The notes under the pieces were generated by a model, which saw only the letters and a program-made list of their open reading frames with translations, had not been told where the DNA came from and made no database searches. From Acinetobacter genomosp. 15BJ (GTDB taxonomy: Bacteria > Pseudomonadota > Gammaproteobacteria > Pseudomonadales > Moraxellaceae), in NCBI RefSeq assembly GCF_000400715.1, contig NZ_KE007345.1:196351-260350 (forward strand): a stretch of DNA of 64,000 nt, read 5' to 3'. Position numbers and translations under genes: made by a program. Positions 17,939-27,162 of the stretch are shown in pieces; the first letter of the stretch is position 1; every line of letters starts with the position of its first letter.

Positions 17939-18691
17939 TTATGAACTCGAAGGTTCAAAGTCAGACAAGAAACGATATTCTGCGACTTGTATGTTATATA
18001 TCGGTTTTTCTGTATTTTGTTTTAAGCAGGTCGCAACATCATTTGCGCCGTTGTTATCAATACTTTTGGTTAAACAGCCCTTTTTAATATCGTTATCTGC
18101 GGTAAATAAAGCATCAGAGGTGAGTAAGCCCTGCATTACAGATACAACATAGACACGTAAGCGAATATTATTTTCAGTTTTTGCACCCAACACCTCTGTC
18201 CCACGGGACAAATCTGCAAAAGGAACTGTAGATCCGATTTCTCTTTTAATATAAACCTGTGTAACCACCTGTTTACGACCACTCGACTGAGATGCTGTAT
18301 CATTCGTGGCATTGCTAGGATCAACTTTACAAGCACCGCTATTGGTTGCTATCGGCTCAAAAGTCGTACTATTTAAGCGGTAAGCCGCTTTACTTAATGC
18401 AAATGGTTCTGAACCCGAGAAACAAAACACCAGTTCCGCATTTTTGTTATTTTCATTTTTAAAGAACCCGACAACGCCATTGGCCGAAGCCAAATTCTGC
18501 TGCGTATTTGGATCTTGAAAATACATCAATGCCGCATCTGCATTTTGTGCCAAGAGCGCCTGTATTTGTTGATTACTCACCAATTTGAGTGAACTGATAC
18601 TTTGACGAATCGCCAGTGTTCCAACTATCGTAATCATCAGTACGATCATCAATACAACGATCAATGTTGAACCGCGTTGAGCATACCTCAT
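17939..18691 (-). CDS. pilX: Type IV pilus minor pilin PilX, cassette 1
   Basis: 250 aa. The N terminus MRYAQRGSTLIVVLMIVLM is the PilX form of the prepilin helix, with cleavage after Gly and no Glu at mature position 5, as is usual for PilX/GspK-like tip pilins. The C terminus has a cysteine pair (KKGCLTKSID and VATCLKQ) in the region where the copy in cassette 2 has the same. It overlaps the pilW stop by four bases (ATGA) and is followed by pilY1. It probably forms the priming complex with PilV, PilW and PilY1. Confidence 0.87.
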   Translation of the reverse strand: MRYAQRGSTLIVVLMIVLMITIVGTLAIRQSISSLKLVSNQQIQALLAQNADAALMYFQDPNTQQNLASANGVVGFFKNENNKNAELVFCFSGSEPFALSKAAYRLNSTTFEPIATNSGACKVDPSNATNDTASQSSGRKQVVTQVYIKREIGSTVPFADLSRGTEVLGAKTENNIRLRVYVVSVMQGLLTSDALFTADNDIKKGCLTKSIDNNGANDVATCLKQNTEKPIYNIQVAEYRFLSDFEPSSS

Positions 18692-19713
18692 GTGCCAGCC
18701 CCCCCATTTGTGCAGCTTGTGCTTTTACTACTGTCACAGCCTTCTGAAACCCACCCCATCGCATTTCTTAAAGCAATCGTTTGATCAACGACCTGTCGTA
18801 AATAGTTATCCTGAGAAGCTGGTGTGAGATTGACTTTTGTTCCAAGAATCTGGAATGGCTCTTTATTTCTTTGTTTAATGACTGACTGATTGCCGGTTTT
18901 ATCATCAGAGCGAACTAAAACGCCAATTTGAATCGCATGAACATAAGGACGAACCGTCTGTGTTACACCATCTACATTCTTTTTGGCGGCCGTCAAAGCC
19001 ATATAGTTTTTAACATCCGTATAGGCCAACATACTGTTCGCACTGTTGAGATCTCCATCCATATATCCCAAACGAATTTGGAAAAGATCCACATTCGGCA
19101 AAATCACCTGACTTGTACTCCAAGCGAGCTTCAAACGATCTGTTGTGGTTTTGCTATCAAGTACTGCTTGCGTATATTGTGCAGCCTGACAACGTAAAGA
19201 TTGACGTGCATCCGTTGAGGTCGAACCAACATAATAACGCTGTACCACAAAAGTTCCGCTTGCAACATCCTGTCCCGAGCAATCAATCCCACCTTGAGGT
19301 GCCTGATAGCGAATCAGCAATTGGTCATTGGTTAGTCCAGTAACATTGGCATTACCAAAACTAGCAATCTGATTATTCGAGAAACAATCCGTACAATTCA
19401 GGTCAATTTTTTCACCCACATTATTTGAGCTGAGCAAAATTCCTGCATAACTTGTTTGATCATTAATCGCAGGTATGGGTGAACTGAGATTGGCCTTACG
19501 AATATCATCCACAATGAAATTTAAACCCAGACTGGCATTGTCTTGGATATGCGCCATTGCTTTTTGTAGCTTATAACTGGTGATTCCCGTAATGAAAAGT
19601 TGAATCGCAGCAGCGACTATCAGTAAACCCAATGTCAGTGAAATCATCAGCTCGATCAGGGTAAATCCTGCCTGACCCTTACTATGTTTTAGATTTAAGA
19701 GACCTATTTCCAT
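18688..19713 (-). CDS. pilW: Type IV pilus minor pilin PilW, cassette 1
   Basis: 341 aa. Leader of 16 residues, then QAG^[17 protein letters not shown], the typical PilW N-terminal helix. The C-terminal YLRQVVDQTIALRNAMGW is shared with cassette 2. The open frame reaches 19794, but the ATG at 19713 has GGAGG nine bases upstream and lies two bases after the pilV stop, so I start there. Several cysteines in the globular domain could form disulfides in the periplasm. It belongs to the priming minor pilins. Confidence 0.88.
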   Translation of the reverse strand: MEIGLLNLKHSKGQAGFTLIELMISLTLGLLIVAAAIQLFITGITSYKLQKAMAHIQDNASLGLNFIVDDIRKANLSSPIPAINDQTSYAGILLSSNNVGEKIDLNCTDCFSNNQIASFGNANVTGLTNDQLLIRYQAPQGGIDCSGQDVASGTFVVQRYYVGSTSTDARQSLRCQAAQYTQAVLDSKTTTDRLKLAWSTSQVILPNVDLFQIRLGYMDGDLNSANSMLAYTDVKNYMALTAAKKNVDGVTQTVRPYVHAIQIGVLVRSDDKTGNQSVIKQRNKEPFQILGTKVNLTPASQDNYLRQVVDQTIALRNAMGWVSEGCDSSKSTSCTNGGAGT

Positions 19714-19714
19714 T

Positions 19715-20203
19715 TTAATATGCCTCCAAGAACAAACAATGTGATCCAGAAACATAAGCACCGTCTTTAATACATGCTGCAATGCCTTGATCACCTGCTA
19801 GATTGGTTTCATCCCAAGCGACATAAATACATTGTCGATTATTTCCAGTCGGGCACTGATCGATGGCAAGGTTCATCCCATTGTTTTTTGCTTCTAGTGC
19901 CGCATTTTGTAAATCTTGTAGGGCAATGTTTTCAGGTTTATCTGCTACAGTTGAAACATCAGTTTTAGGAACTTCCACTGCTTTAACCTTATATTTTCCT
20001 GCACGAGTTGCTTGTGGATTCGCTCTCATACGTTCTGCAAGATCCCGCGCGATGGTGGTTGCCAAGACCTGTTTATTCGCTTCAAAACTGGAATCAATTG
20101 CTCTTAACTGCAAAGCAGCAAAACCCAATACACTGATTGCCAATAAAACAAGAGCAACCAATACTTCCACGAGCCCAACACCTTTCTGTTTTTGAATATT
20201 CAT
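19715..20203 (-). CDS. pilV: Type IV pilus minor pilin PilV, cassette 1
   Basis: 162 aa. N-terminal MNIQKQKGVGLVEVLVALVL is the PilV-specific variant of the prepilin helix (cleavage KG^VGLVE). ALQLRAID and ARDLAERMRANPQAT follow, as in cassette 2. The C-terminal domain has cysteines in DQCPTGNNRQC and GIAAC. The chosen ATG (20203) overlaps the fimT stop as ATGA with GGAG seven bases upstream; a TTG two codons earlier is less likely. Confidence 0.9.
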   Translation of the reverse strand: MNIQKQKGVGLVEVLVALVLLAISVLGFAALQLRAIDSSFEANKQVLATTIARDLAERMRANPQATRAGKYKVKAVEVPKTDVSTVADKPENIALQDLQNAALEAKNNGMNLAIDQCPTGNNRQCIYVAWDETNLAGDQGIAACIKDGAYVSGSHCLFLEAY

Positions 20204-20847
20204 GTGCAAGCTCCTTCTTTGATTGTGGTATCGCCAATCACCCCAACCTGAATACAGTAAGAAAGATTTTTCCGTTCTAAAATAAAATTCTTTTGTGCAG
20301 CAAGGCTGCCATTTCGTCTAAAGCTAAGATTGGTCGAGGAGGTATTGGCATTGGTCACACCATTATCTAAACGTGCAATAAAGATTCGTTGTGTTTCCAC
20401 TTTTGGAATTGCAATTGCAGTTGCACAATCATCTTCTGATAAAGACGCGAGACAGACTCCTGTACTTTGTCTCAACAAAACAGCCTGACTACGAGCTTCT
20501 GAAATTTTCATCACCAGTTCACGTGCTGAAGACTCAAGCTTTTGTCGGCTATACATGGTTGCAAATGAAGGAGCTGCCATTAAAACAATGATGGCTAAAA
20601 CAGCGATCGTGATAATGAGCTCAACCAACGTAAATCCTGAGATAGGAAACAGTCGAGTATTACTCGATCCTATCGCAAGACGAGAAGCTAGGCTTCGAGT
20701 ACGAAGATGAACAAAGCTATGCTTTGTCTGAGCGCAAGATGGAGAGCTACGCTCGAAGTTGAACGGATGGAGTTGAACAACACTCGATCCTATCGCAAGA
20801 CGAGTAACTGTAGCGCGAGACTGTAAGTCATCATGTGCTTGTTGCAT
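20200..20847 (-). CDS. fimT: FimT/FimU-like minor pilin with a 71-residue leader, cassette 1
   Basis: 215 aa. The mature pilin begins at ISG^FTLVELIITIAVLAIIV, with an RQKLESSARELVMKISEARSQAV helix and a GspH-like domain ending in a disulfide-capable KEGACT. The open frame reaches 20913, but GGAGG sits five bases before the ATG at 20847, so that is the start. This gives a 71-residue leader instead of the usual 5-25 residues. The leader contains the duplicated segment RLAIGSS, encoded by a hairpin repeat array. Whether PilD processes such a leader is unknown; the copy in cassette 2 has a 6-residue leader. Confidence 0.85.
   Translation of the reverse strand: MQQAHDDLQSRATVTRLAIGSSVVQLHPFNFERSSPSCAQTKHSFVHLRTRSLASRLAIGSSNTRLFPISGFTLVELIITIAVLAIIVLMAAPSFATMYSRQKLESSARELVMKISEARSQAVLLRQSTGVCLASLSEDDCATAIAIPKVETQRIFIARLDNGVTNANTSSTNLSFRRNGSLAAQKNFILERKNLSYCIQVGVIGDTTIKEGACT
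20653..20804. repeat. Hairpin repeat array within the fimT leader
   Basis: A 23-bp direct repeat (20662-20684 and 20782-20804, identical, 120 bp apart) begins ACTCGATCC and ends GACGAG. CGCAAGA recurs at 20674, 20733 and 20794, giving a period near 60 bp. Perfect small palindromes lie in between: TCGAGTA-T-TACTCGA (20653-20667), GAAGC-TAG-GCTTC (20684-20696), ACAAAGC-TAT-GCTTTGT (20711-20727) and GAGC-TAC-GCTC (20744-20754). The three centres share AGC-TAN-GCT. The array keeps the fimT frame open. Confidence 0.85.
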
Positions 20848-21165
20848 ACAGTCCTCCATATGCACAAATCTTTTTGTTTTAACGAACATTTTGATTAATT
20901 TTTTATTAAGCATTGATTTTACAAATTATTTTTACAAACCCTTTACAGGTCTTTAATTTTAAATCAGTAAAATCAAATCGTTATATTAATAAGATGAACG
21001 TTATTTTCGTGATTGTTTTCATGTTTAATACCAATTTCCGTCTAAAATGCACTTAAATCCACCTTTAAGAGATAAAAGGTAGGTAAGGACAGATAAATGA
21101 TAAATGAGTCACATTCATTAATTATTGTTATTAAAAATATTAAATAGTTCACAAAAGGAGATACA
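20848..21165 (-). promoter_or_regulatory. Intergenic region upstream of fimT cassette 1
   Basis: AT-rich, no credible ORF. It must hold the promoter of cassette 1 unless transcription reads through from cassette 2. ACCTTT/AAAGGT (21061-21080) can form a short stem. I could not pick a convincing -35/-10 pair. Confidence 0.4.
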
Positions 21166-21199
21166 TAAAAAAAGCAAACACTGAGGTTTGCTTTTTTTA
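21166..21199 (-). terminator. Intrinsic terminator ending cassette 2
   Basis: AAGCAAAC (21172-21179), loop ACTGAG, GTTTGCTT (21186-21193), flanked by A- and T-runs. It lies 23 bases after the last pilin stop on the minus strand and separates the two pilin cassettes. Confidence 0.9.
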
Positions 21200-21221
21200 T
21201 GTACTAGAAGACTATCAAACG

Positions 21222-21656
21222 TTAACGCCCATCCCAATTTGAAGTAGCGGTAGGAGTACAACTAGAACCTTTGGTCCAACATTTTTGGCCTAAAGAATTT
21301 AATACAATACTTCCATCACCCATTTGCGCCGCATTAGTTTTAGGGGCGGCTGTTAATGTCCATGTAGATGCTGTCGTCGTAAGTGTTAAATCATATAATG
21401 GCGCTCCAGATCTCGGTGTTACCGAACTTCCGTATACTCCAAATGTTCCAGTCAATGTAGCATCAGTATAAGTTCCTCGAGTCACTTTAAACTGACTAAG
21501 TGTATGTGCAATCAACATCATTTCAGATTGTGCATCTGCCCGTTTTGTTCTTTTGACGTATTGCTGATATGACGGATAAGCAATTGCCGCCAAAATCGCA
21601 ACTATGGCGACAACAATCATTAATTCAATAAGGGTAAATCCATATTTATTATTCAC
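21222..21656 (-). CDS. pilE: Small PilE-type minor pilin unique to cassette 2
   Basis: 144 aa. MNNKYG^[17 protein letters not shown] is a standard prepilin start, followed by [20 protein letters not shown] and a C-terminal disulfide-capable pair ([11 protein letters not shown]). The frame is open to 21683, but a GTG at 21656 overlaps the preceding stop (TAGTG), has AGGA six bases upstream and gives a six-residue leader; I start there. It resembles PilE/ComE-type minor pilins. Cassette 1 has no counterpart. It is the last gene before the terminator. Confidence 0.88.
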   Translation of the reverse strand: MNNKYGFTLIELMIVVAIVAILAAIAYPSYQQYVKRTKRADAQSEMMLIAHTLSQFKVTRGTYTDATLTGTFGVYGSSVTPRSGAPLYDLTLTTTASTWTLTAAPKTNAAQMGDGSIVLNSLGQKCWTKGSSCTPTATSNWDGR

Positions 21657-22228
21657 TACCAGTCCTCGCTGCCCACACCACAATTAACTTTATTTGGAGG
21701 TGTGCTTGTTCCAGGATTTATGTTGATATTTGCAGGAGTAAGTGTTTTGCATTTAACTCCTGTACTTGTTAACAAATACGAGAAATTTTTTATTTCACTG
21801 CTCGTTGCAGTAATCACCCAACTCTGCCCCAATGCTCCGGCATCTGTAAGTAAAGGATTTGCACTCCCACCATCTTTAATCCTGAGTGTATATTGCGGAC
21901 TGCTGCTTTCCAATGGTAAGGAAAGAGTTTGTGTTATCACTACAAAACTATCCACTCTCGGAGATGGTGGTTGGGGATATAAATATCGCGCATTAAACCC
22001 ACGGTAAGTAAAATTTTTTAGCTTATGCCGTTCCAACTGCTCGGCGATTTTATACATTTCTTGTTGTGCTTGGGCTGCCACAGCACGGCGAGTAAAATAT
22101 TGATAGCTCGGGATAGCAATTGCTACAAAAACTGAAACAATAACAAGAACTATCATCAATTCAATCAAGGTAAAACCTCGATTGAATTTATTCGGATGCT
22201 GAAATGCTGGTAGGTTTACATTTATCAT
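21656..22228 (-). CDS. pilE: Type IV minor pilin PilE-like, cassette 2
   Basis: 190 aa. Leader of 18 residues ending FNRG^[13 protein letters not shown], then [17 protein letters not shown] and [19 protein letters not shown], matching the cassette 1 copy. The C-terminal KCKTLTP and NCGVGSEDW supply the disulfide cysteines. The open frame reaches 22288 inside pilY1; the ATG at 22228 lies one base after the pilY1 stop, as in cassette 1, so translation is probably coupled. Confidence 0.88.
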   Translation of the reverse strand: MINVNLPAFQHPNKFNRGFTLIELMIVLVIVSVFVAIAIPSYQYFTRRAVAAQAQQEMYKIAEQLERHKLKNFTYRGFNARYLYPQPPSPRVDSFVVITQTLSLPLESSSPQYTLRIKDGGSANPLLTDAGALGQSWVITATSSEIKNFSYLLTSTGVKCKTLTPANININPGTSTPPNKVNCGVGSEDW

Positions 22229-22229
22229 T

Positions 22230-25200
22230 TTACTCAACCTTCGCATAGCGCTCATACCAACGATTTGGAATAAAGCGTAAATCACCACCCGCTGTAAGGA
22301 ATTTCTTATCTGTTTGACAAGCAGTACCTACACAACCTTTACCAATATCTGCAGGATCAGGTACGATAATTGATTTTCTATTTCCACCATCAATAGATCC
22401 TACATTAAGATTTACAATACCTGCACCTAAGTTATAAATATAGTTGGCATCCTGACCGCAAACCCCTGTTGGCAAGCATAAACGCTGAGTAAAACTATGG
22501 CCTTTCACCCCTGCACCACAACTTGAAGATGTACCGTTATTCGAAGCATCATACATTGTGACATACAAACTTCCTTCCATTGCAATCAATGGTGTTAGCC
22601 CCTTGATAATGGCAGCATTTGCACTTTCTCGATTAATTCCTGTTTCACTAAATTTTTTATCAAAACGATAATACCACCCGCCCCAACCTGTTGATGAATT
22701 TGCCAAAGCCCCTTTTACAAGAGTAGCGTCGGTATCATTACGAGCAACATCACTATTACTAATATATTTTAACTGGGAGGTCGATGCTGTAGTCGCATCT
22801 GTAGCGGCTAAAGTTCTAGCCCCTTTATTCGTATTCGGAAAAAAAGTTCCATCTGGATGGATATCATAGTCATAAATTGCATAGACACCATCATATTGCA
22901 AATTATCGGAATCACGTTGCCCTGTTGTCAGTGACGAATCAGTTGTTGCTAGAAGTGGTGAACTTTTATTTCCAGACACAAAAGTCGCAATAACCACATC
23001 AGCTCCTTCCTTACGAGCTGCGCTATGATGTGCCGTAAAAACAGGCGGTAAATAAAAACGCGGACTTTTACCAATTTTTGCGGTTGTTGTTTGATGTAGA
23101 TCCAAAATTTTAGTCGATTGAGTGATAAATTTTGTTGAACTTCGGGCAAAATCTACACGGAAAGCTTGTCCAGCTAGATCACCAAAATAAATATGATCAA
23201 CCATGCCATCGTTATTGCGATCAACAGTTTTTATTTCACTAACGACGCTATACTTTAAATCATCGTTAACTAAATGCGGAATAGCCTCTGTCGTTGAACT
23301 GCCTGCATCTGAAGCTGGTGGAGTATTATCATCAGTTGAAGCATTTGAATCTGCATACCAAAGTAAGTCACCATTATTGGCATCAAACATATAGACGCCT
23401 GCACCTTTTTTATTGGTCTGATCATAATTATAGTTTTCATAACCAGCATAACCTGTACGGATACCATTTGATTTCAAACCATCGCCATCATCACCGCCAG
23501 CATCGTATCCTCCCCCAACAAACATCACTAACTTACGCTTACCTTTCCAGTTCACATAATCTAATTTTGGCTTAGACCAACTCTGTGCCATGTTTTCAAT
23601 TACAGGAAATGCCTTACCAGCTGGATTGGCTTTGGAATATACCTTACCTGTACTTGGATCAATATGAAATTTAAGTGTTGGATTATCAATATCAGTTACG
23701 TCTAGTGCATAATAGCTACGCCCACCCATACGCATACCACCATATACCCATTGCTTACCATTTAGATTTTCCTTATCTTCAGCTGTTCCGCCCACAACAT
23801 TACGTACAGCCCCACTTACAGTCAGCGTTCCATCAGGTTTAGTCACATAAATAGTGTGCGCAGCCCATTCACCATCCATTCCATAGTAAAGAGCATTTTT
23901 ACCACCAACTAGATTTCCTGCATTCTCCTTAAATGTCTCAGACTGCTTTTCAATCATTTCACTTGGAACAAAACTAAATTTCTCGATACCTGAAGAGGCA
24001 TCTACAACACTGAGCAGACCTTGTGTTGTACCAAACATCACATAATCTTTACGACCAACTGTACTAATTTGGATCTTGTTTGTAGTTGCATTCCGAGTTG
24101 CAACCGCCTTACCTTCTTGAGTCAGAAGTACAGGCAATGAGTGATAGACACTTCCCATTTGACGTAAGTTTGCTGTTGTATTGGTAAGGTCTAAACCATT
24201 TGTATCGGTGTCAGCGCTAATGTTATACCCCAACAGTGCCATCAGCCCTCTGACTTTTGGAGCCGCATCTGTTTGAGTTGTCCGATCTGTAGTATAAGTA
24301 TAACGAATTTGGTTTAAATCAAAATTACGACTGATCTGGTTATCAGCACTTTTGGTTCCATCAAACACATAATCCGTCAGGACTTTACGTCCTGTAGATG
24401 TTGTGGTACTACCATTACTTGTTGTCGTTTGAGTTCCTAATATTTGCTGGCTTAACAATCCCCCTTTTTTATAAATCGGAGTATTATCAGGATAGCTAAT
24501 ACCTGATTTTGCCCAAATATCGATTAGATCTTGTAAGACACTCTTTTTAACTACTGTATAATTCGCCCCCCCATTTTCATTGGAATATACGCCATTATTA
24601 ACAACATAGTATTTTTTAACGTTTCCAAACCATAATTGTTGAGAATCTTCTGGCTTAATTTTGGGTTCAAATTGAGGAAAGTAAGCATGCGGCTGAATAA
24701 TTTCAGGATTTAATGTATCGATTGGAACCGTTGAGGAACCCGTACTCATACTCGGGATATCTTTATTAATTTCATTAATGAAATTATTAATACTATCTAC
24801 GACACTTTGTGAGTTAGTTCCAACATACCATTTCCCCTTACCTAACGTACCCCAATCTTTTGCATCATTTACATCATTATTTGTATTACTGCTAAAGCTC
24901 GAACTAAAACCGACAACAGCTGTCTTAATCTCTAAACCAACAGGGTTTTTTGTTGATGTTAATAAGCTTTCTGCAAAGTTTCCAATACAAGTCCATGAGT
25001 TTGAACTATTCTTATAAGGGGTTCTTTTTCCTAACTGGCTATTATTACAACTGAATAAGTCACCTTTATTACCCAGAGCTTTACTCATCAAATCGTATGC
25101 AGTACCACTTTTTCCATCAGTTCCTGGAGCACTACCATTAGGCTCTGGCTCACCATCGGTTAAAAAGTAAACCCCTTGTCCACTACATTCTCGTTTTGCC

Positions 25201-26384
25201 CTAGCTGTCTCACTTGTTCCTAACTGTGCAGTTATCGATGTAGGTGCTGCATATACGTCACCATCTTTTGATTCAGCCACAGATTGGGGAAAACCAGAAT
25301 ATTTATTAGGCATAACAACATTTCCGGTTGCGTAATAACAATTCCCAGACCAATTCGAACCATTTGCGTATACAGAACACGATTTTTTAGTTAGACCAGA
25401 AACATTATAAGCAGTAGTCACCCATCCATTATTCCAACTTGAACAATCTGTTTTTCCTGTATTCAAAGCACTGCAGGCTGTCCAATAATTAGAGTTCCCC
25501 CCTGTCAGATTTAAATAAATAGGAGCATTGTTCACATCGCGGACCATTAACGGTGATTGTCCCATTAAATATGCAGCGGCTTCGGCATAAGCATAGGGTG
25601 TTGGTGTACCACCTCCTGCTTGTAAATTATTAACGGCTGTAATCAATATATCACGGTGTGTTTCATCTCGATATTTTATACGTTCAGACCAAATCGACAA
25701 GCAATCCGAATAATCACCATAAGTACAGGTAGTGTTCGTATCTGTTTTATAACCTGATGTTTTATAACCGGAAGGTTTATCTTTCGTTTCTCCACTCCAT
25801 GCTAAGCAATTATCATTACTTGCATCCCAACTGGTACAGGAATTGTAATAGGGTGTTTTAGTATAAGTTGGTCGTCCTTGACGATCCGTTCCTGTTTGGA
25901 TTTTTTTATTATAGCTTTGCCAAAGTGGTTTCTTATATAAACCATCAGCAATTTGCCCACCAGTTAATGTACTTAGAGCCTTTGCCGGAACTAAAACTCG
26001 TCCAGTGTCCCCGCTAAAATCAGATAACCCCATTACGATTTTACCATCTACGCGTGGTATGGTCGCTGTCCCTTGCAAAACATCATTTAGACCCTTTTTT
26101 AGAATATCTAAACGGCTATTTCCTGCACTGGCAGTGTTTGTATTCCCCATATTCCATGACATACTCCCAGAAGTATCCAACATCAGCATTAATGTTGTCG
26201 AACCCACACTATCCTCTGGAATCTTATAGATTTCCAAGTCCGCAGCATAACTTGGGACACTTGCACAAATCAATGAGGTGATTGCAGCCGCAATCGTACT
26301 GACTTTAAACTGATTAGCCCAATTTTCCCCTTGCATCTTTTGTGCATCATCTTGGCAAACTTTTTCTATTTTTAGCATTTTCAT
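22230..26384 (-). CDS. pilY1: PilY1 pilus-tip adhesin, cassette 2
   Basis: 1384 aa. Signal peptide ending near residue 47 (VPSYA). The MIDAS is canonical: LMLDTSGSMSW (Asp70, Ser72, Ser74), with FLTDGEPEPNG further on. The middle is rich in Asn, Thr, Ser and Cys. The propeller part has FGTTQGLLSVVDASSGIEKF, GGRSYYALDVTDID and a calcium loop VDRNNDGMVDHIYFGD near residue 1060. Its C-terminal half aligns by eye with the first copy; the VWA half differs greatly. Role: pilus tip, assembly priming, adhesion. It starts 11 bases after pilX. Confidence 0.93.
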   Translation of the reverse strand: MKMLKIEKVCQDDAQKMQGENWANQFKVSTIAAAITSLICASVPSYAADLEIYKIPEDSVGSTTLMLMLDTSGSMSWNMGNTNTASAGNSRLDILKKGLNDVLQGTATIPRVDGKIVMGLSDFSGDTGRVLVPAKALSTLTGGQIADGLYKKPLWQSYNKKIQTGTDRQGRPTYTKTPYYNSCTSWDASNDNCLAWSGETKDKPSGYKTSGYKTDTNTTCTYGDYSDCLSIWSERIKYRDETHRDILITAVNNLQAGGGTPTPYAYAEAAAYLMGQSPLMVRDVNNAPIYLNLTGGNSNYWTACSALNTGKTDCSSWNNGWVTTAYNVSGLTKKSCSVYANGSNWSGNCYYATGNVVMPNKYSGFPQSVAESKDGDVYAAPTSITAQLGTSETARAKRECSGQGVYFLTDGEPEPNGSAPGTDGKSGTAYDLMSKALGNKGDLFSCNNSQLGKRTPYKNSSNSWTCIGNFAESLLTSTKNPVGLEIKTAVVGFSSSFSSNTNNDVNDAKDWGTLGKGKWYVGTNSQSVVDSINNFINEINKDIPSMSTGSSTVPIDTLNPEIIQPHAYFPQFEPKIKPEDSQQLWFGNVKKYYVVNNGVYSNENGGANYTVVKKSVLQDLIDIWAKSGISYPDNTPIYKKGGLLSQQILGTQTTTSNGSTTTSTGRKVLTDYVFDGTKSADNQISRNFDLNQIRYTYTTDRTTQTDAAPKVRGLMALLGYNISADTDTNGLDLTNTTANLRQMGSVYHSLPVLLTQEGKAVATRNATTNKIQISTVGRKDYVMFGTTQGLLSVVDASSGIEKFSFVPSEMIEKQSETFKENAGNLVGGKNALYYGMDGEWAAHTIYVTKPDGTLTVSGAVRNVVGGTAEDKENLNGKQWVYGGMRMGGRSYYALDVTDIDNPTLKFHIDPSTGKVYSKANPAGKAFPVIENMAQSWSKPKLDYVNWKGKRKLVMFVGGGYDAGGDDGDGLKSNGIRTGYAGYENYNYDQTNKKGAGVYMFDANNGDLLWYADSNASTDDNTPPASDAGSSTTEAIPHLVNDDLKYSVVSEIKTVDRNNDGMVDHIYFGDLAGQAFRVDFARSSTKFITQSTKILDLHQTTTAKIGKSPRFYLPPVFTAHHSAARKEGADVVIATFVSGNKSSPLLATTDSSLTTGQRDSDNLQYDGVYAIYDYDIHPDGTFFPNTNKGARTLAATDATTASTSQLKYISNSDVARNDTDATLVKGALANSSTGWGGWYYRFDKKFSETGINRESANAAIIKGLTPLIAMEGSLYVTMYDASNNGTSSSCGAGVKGHSFTQRLCLPTGVCGQDANYIYNLGAGIVNLNVGSIDGGNRKSIIVPDPADIGKGCVGTACQTDKKFLTAGGDLRFIPNRWYERYAKVE

Positions 26385-26395
26385 ATGAGTTCTCC

Positions 26396-27151
26396 TTATG
26401 AGGATGCGCCTACAGTTTTGATGGTATATTCCATTTCTTGCGTGCTGTATGGAACATTCTTATTCGACAAACAATCAGTAACAGTAATATTATTCTTAGC
26501 CTCATCCACAAAACTGGTGAAATCCGTTAAACAAGTATTAATATCGCTTGTTGTTGCCTCACTAAAGTTAGGTAAAATAGAGGTTGCCGTGACAACAACC
26601 TTTTGAATTCCTGTACTTTTTGAACTTTCTTTATCGTCAGCTTCCATCATATGCTCCCAATCCCTATCATTCGAAGCTGCTCTCACTGTAACCTGCGTCA
26701 TTACTGCATTTCGTCCACTCAAGAAATCAGTAATACGATTTTTTTGACAGAAACCATTCTTCCCCATTTCTGTATTATTAATTGCACCACTATCATCCCA
26801 ATATGCAACACTTGCTAAACGACTTCCTGCAAAATTATCTACAACAGCACCACGCACACAAAAGACTAATTCTTTACCTTTATTTTCAGGACGTAAGGTG
26901 TAGTTCAACATACCGTCACCAATACGCATTTGAGTAAAAGCCAATGCATCATCAGTTTTGTTTTCTAACGTGTAAAATACAGAATCACTTGTTTGTTTAA
27001 GTAAAGCCTGAGCTTGTGAATTCGTTGCAATTTTTAAGGAAGTTATACTTCCCCTTATAGCCCATGTACCCACTAACGTTAAAAGCACAAGCATAATTAA
27101 GACCACAATTAGGACTGAGCCAGTTTGAGTTCTTCGTCTTATTCTTTTCAT
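26396..27151 (-). CDS. pilX: Type IV pilus minor pilin PilX, cassette 2
   Basis: 251 aa. RRTQTG^SVLIVVLIMLVLLTLVG is the PilX-type helix lacking the usual Glu5. It resembles the cassette 1 copy in WAIRGSITSLKIATNSQAQALL and in the C-terminal cysteine region (INTCLTDF, VTDCLSN). It starts 11 bases after pilW and ends 11 bases before pilY1, so the five genes form one transcription unit. Confidence 0.87.
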   Translation of the reverse strand: MKRIRRRTQTGSVLIVVLIMLVLLTLVGTWAIRGSITSLKIATNSQAQALLKQTSDSVFYTLENKTDDALAFTQMRIGDGMLNYTLRPENKGKELVFCVRGAVVDNFAGSRLASVAYWDDSGAINNTEMGKNGFCQKNRITDFLSGRNAVMTQVTVRAASNDRDWEHMMEADDKESSKSTGIQKVVVTATSILPNFSEATTSDINTCLTDFTSFVDEAKNNITVTDCLSNKNVPYSTQEMEYTIKTVGASS

Positions 27152-27162
27152 CTCACAGCCCC

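Noticed and set aside
20653..20804. CRISPR-like reading of the fimT repeat array
   Set aside because: Only two exact copies, unequal degenerate units, no constant spacers, and it lies inside an open pilin frame with no cas genes.
21153..21170. Good Shine-Dalgarno-like AAAAGGAGATACAT on the plus strand
   Set aside because: No start codon or ORF follows; it runs directly into the terminator stem.
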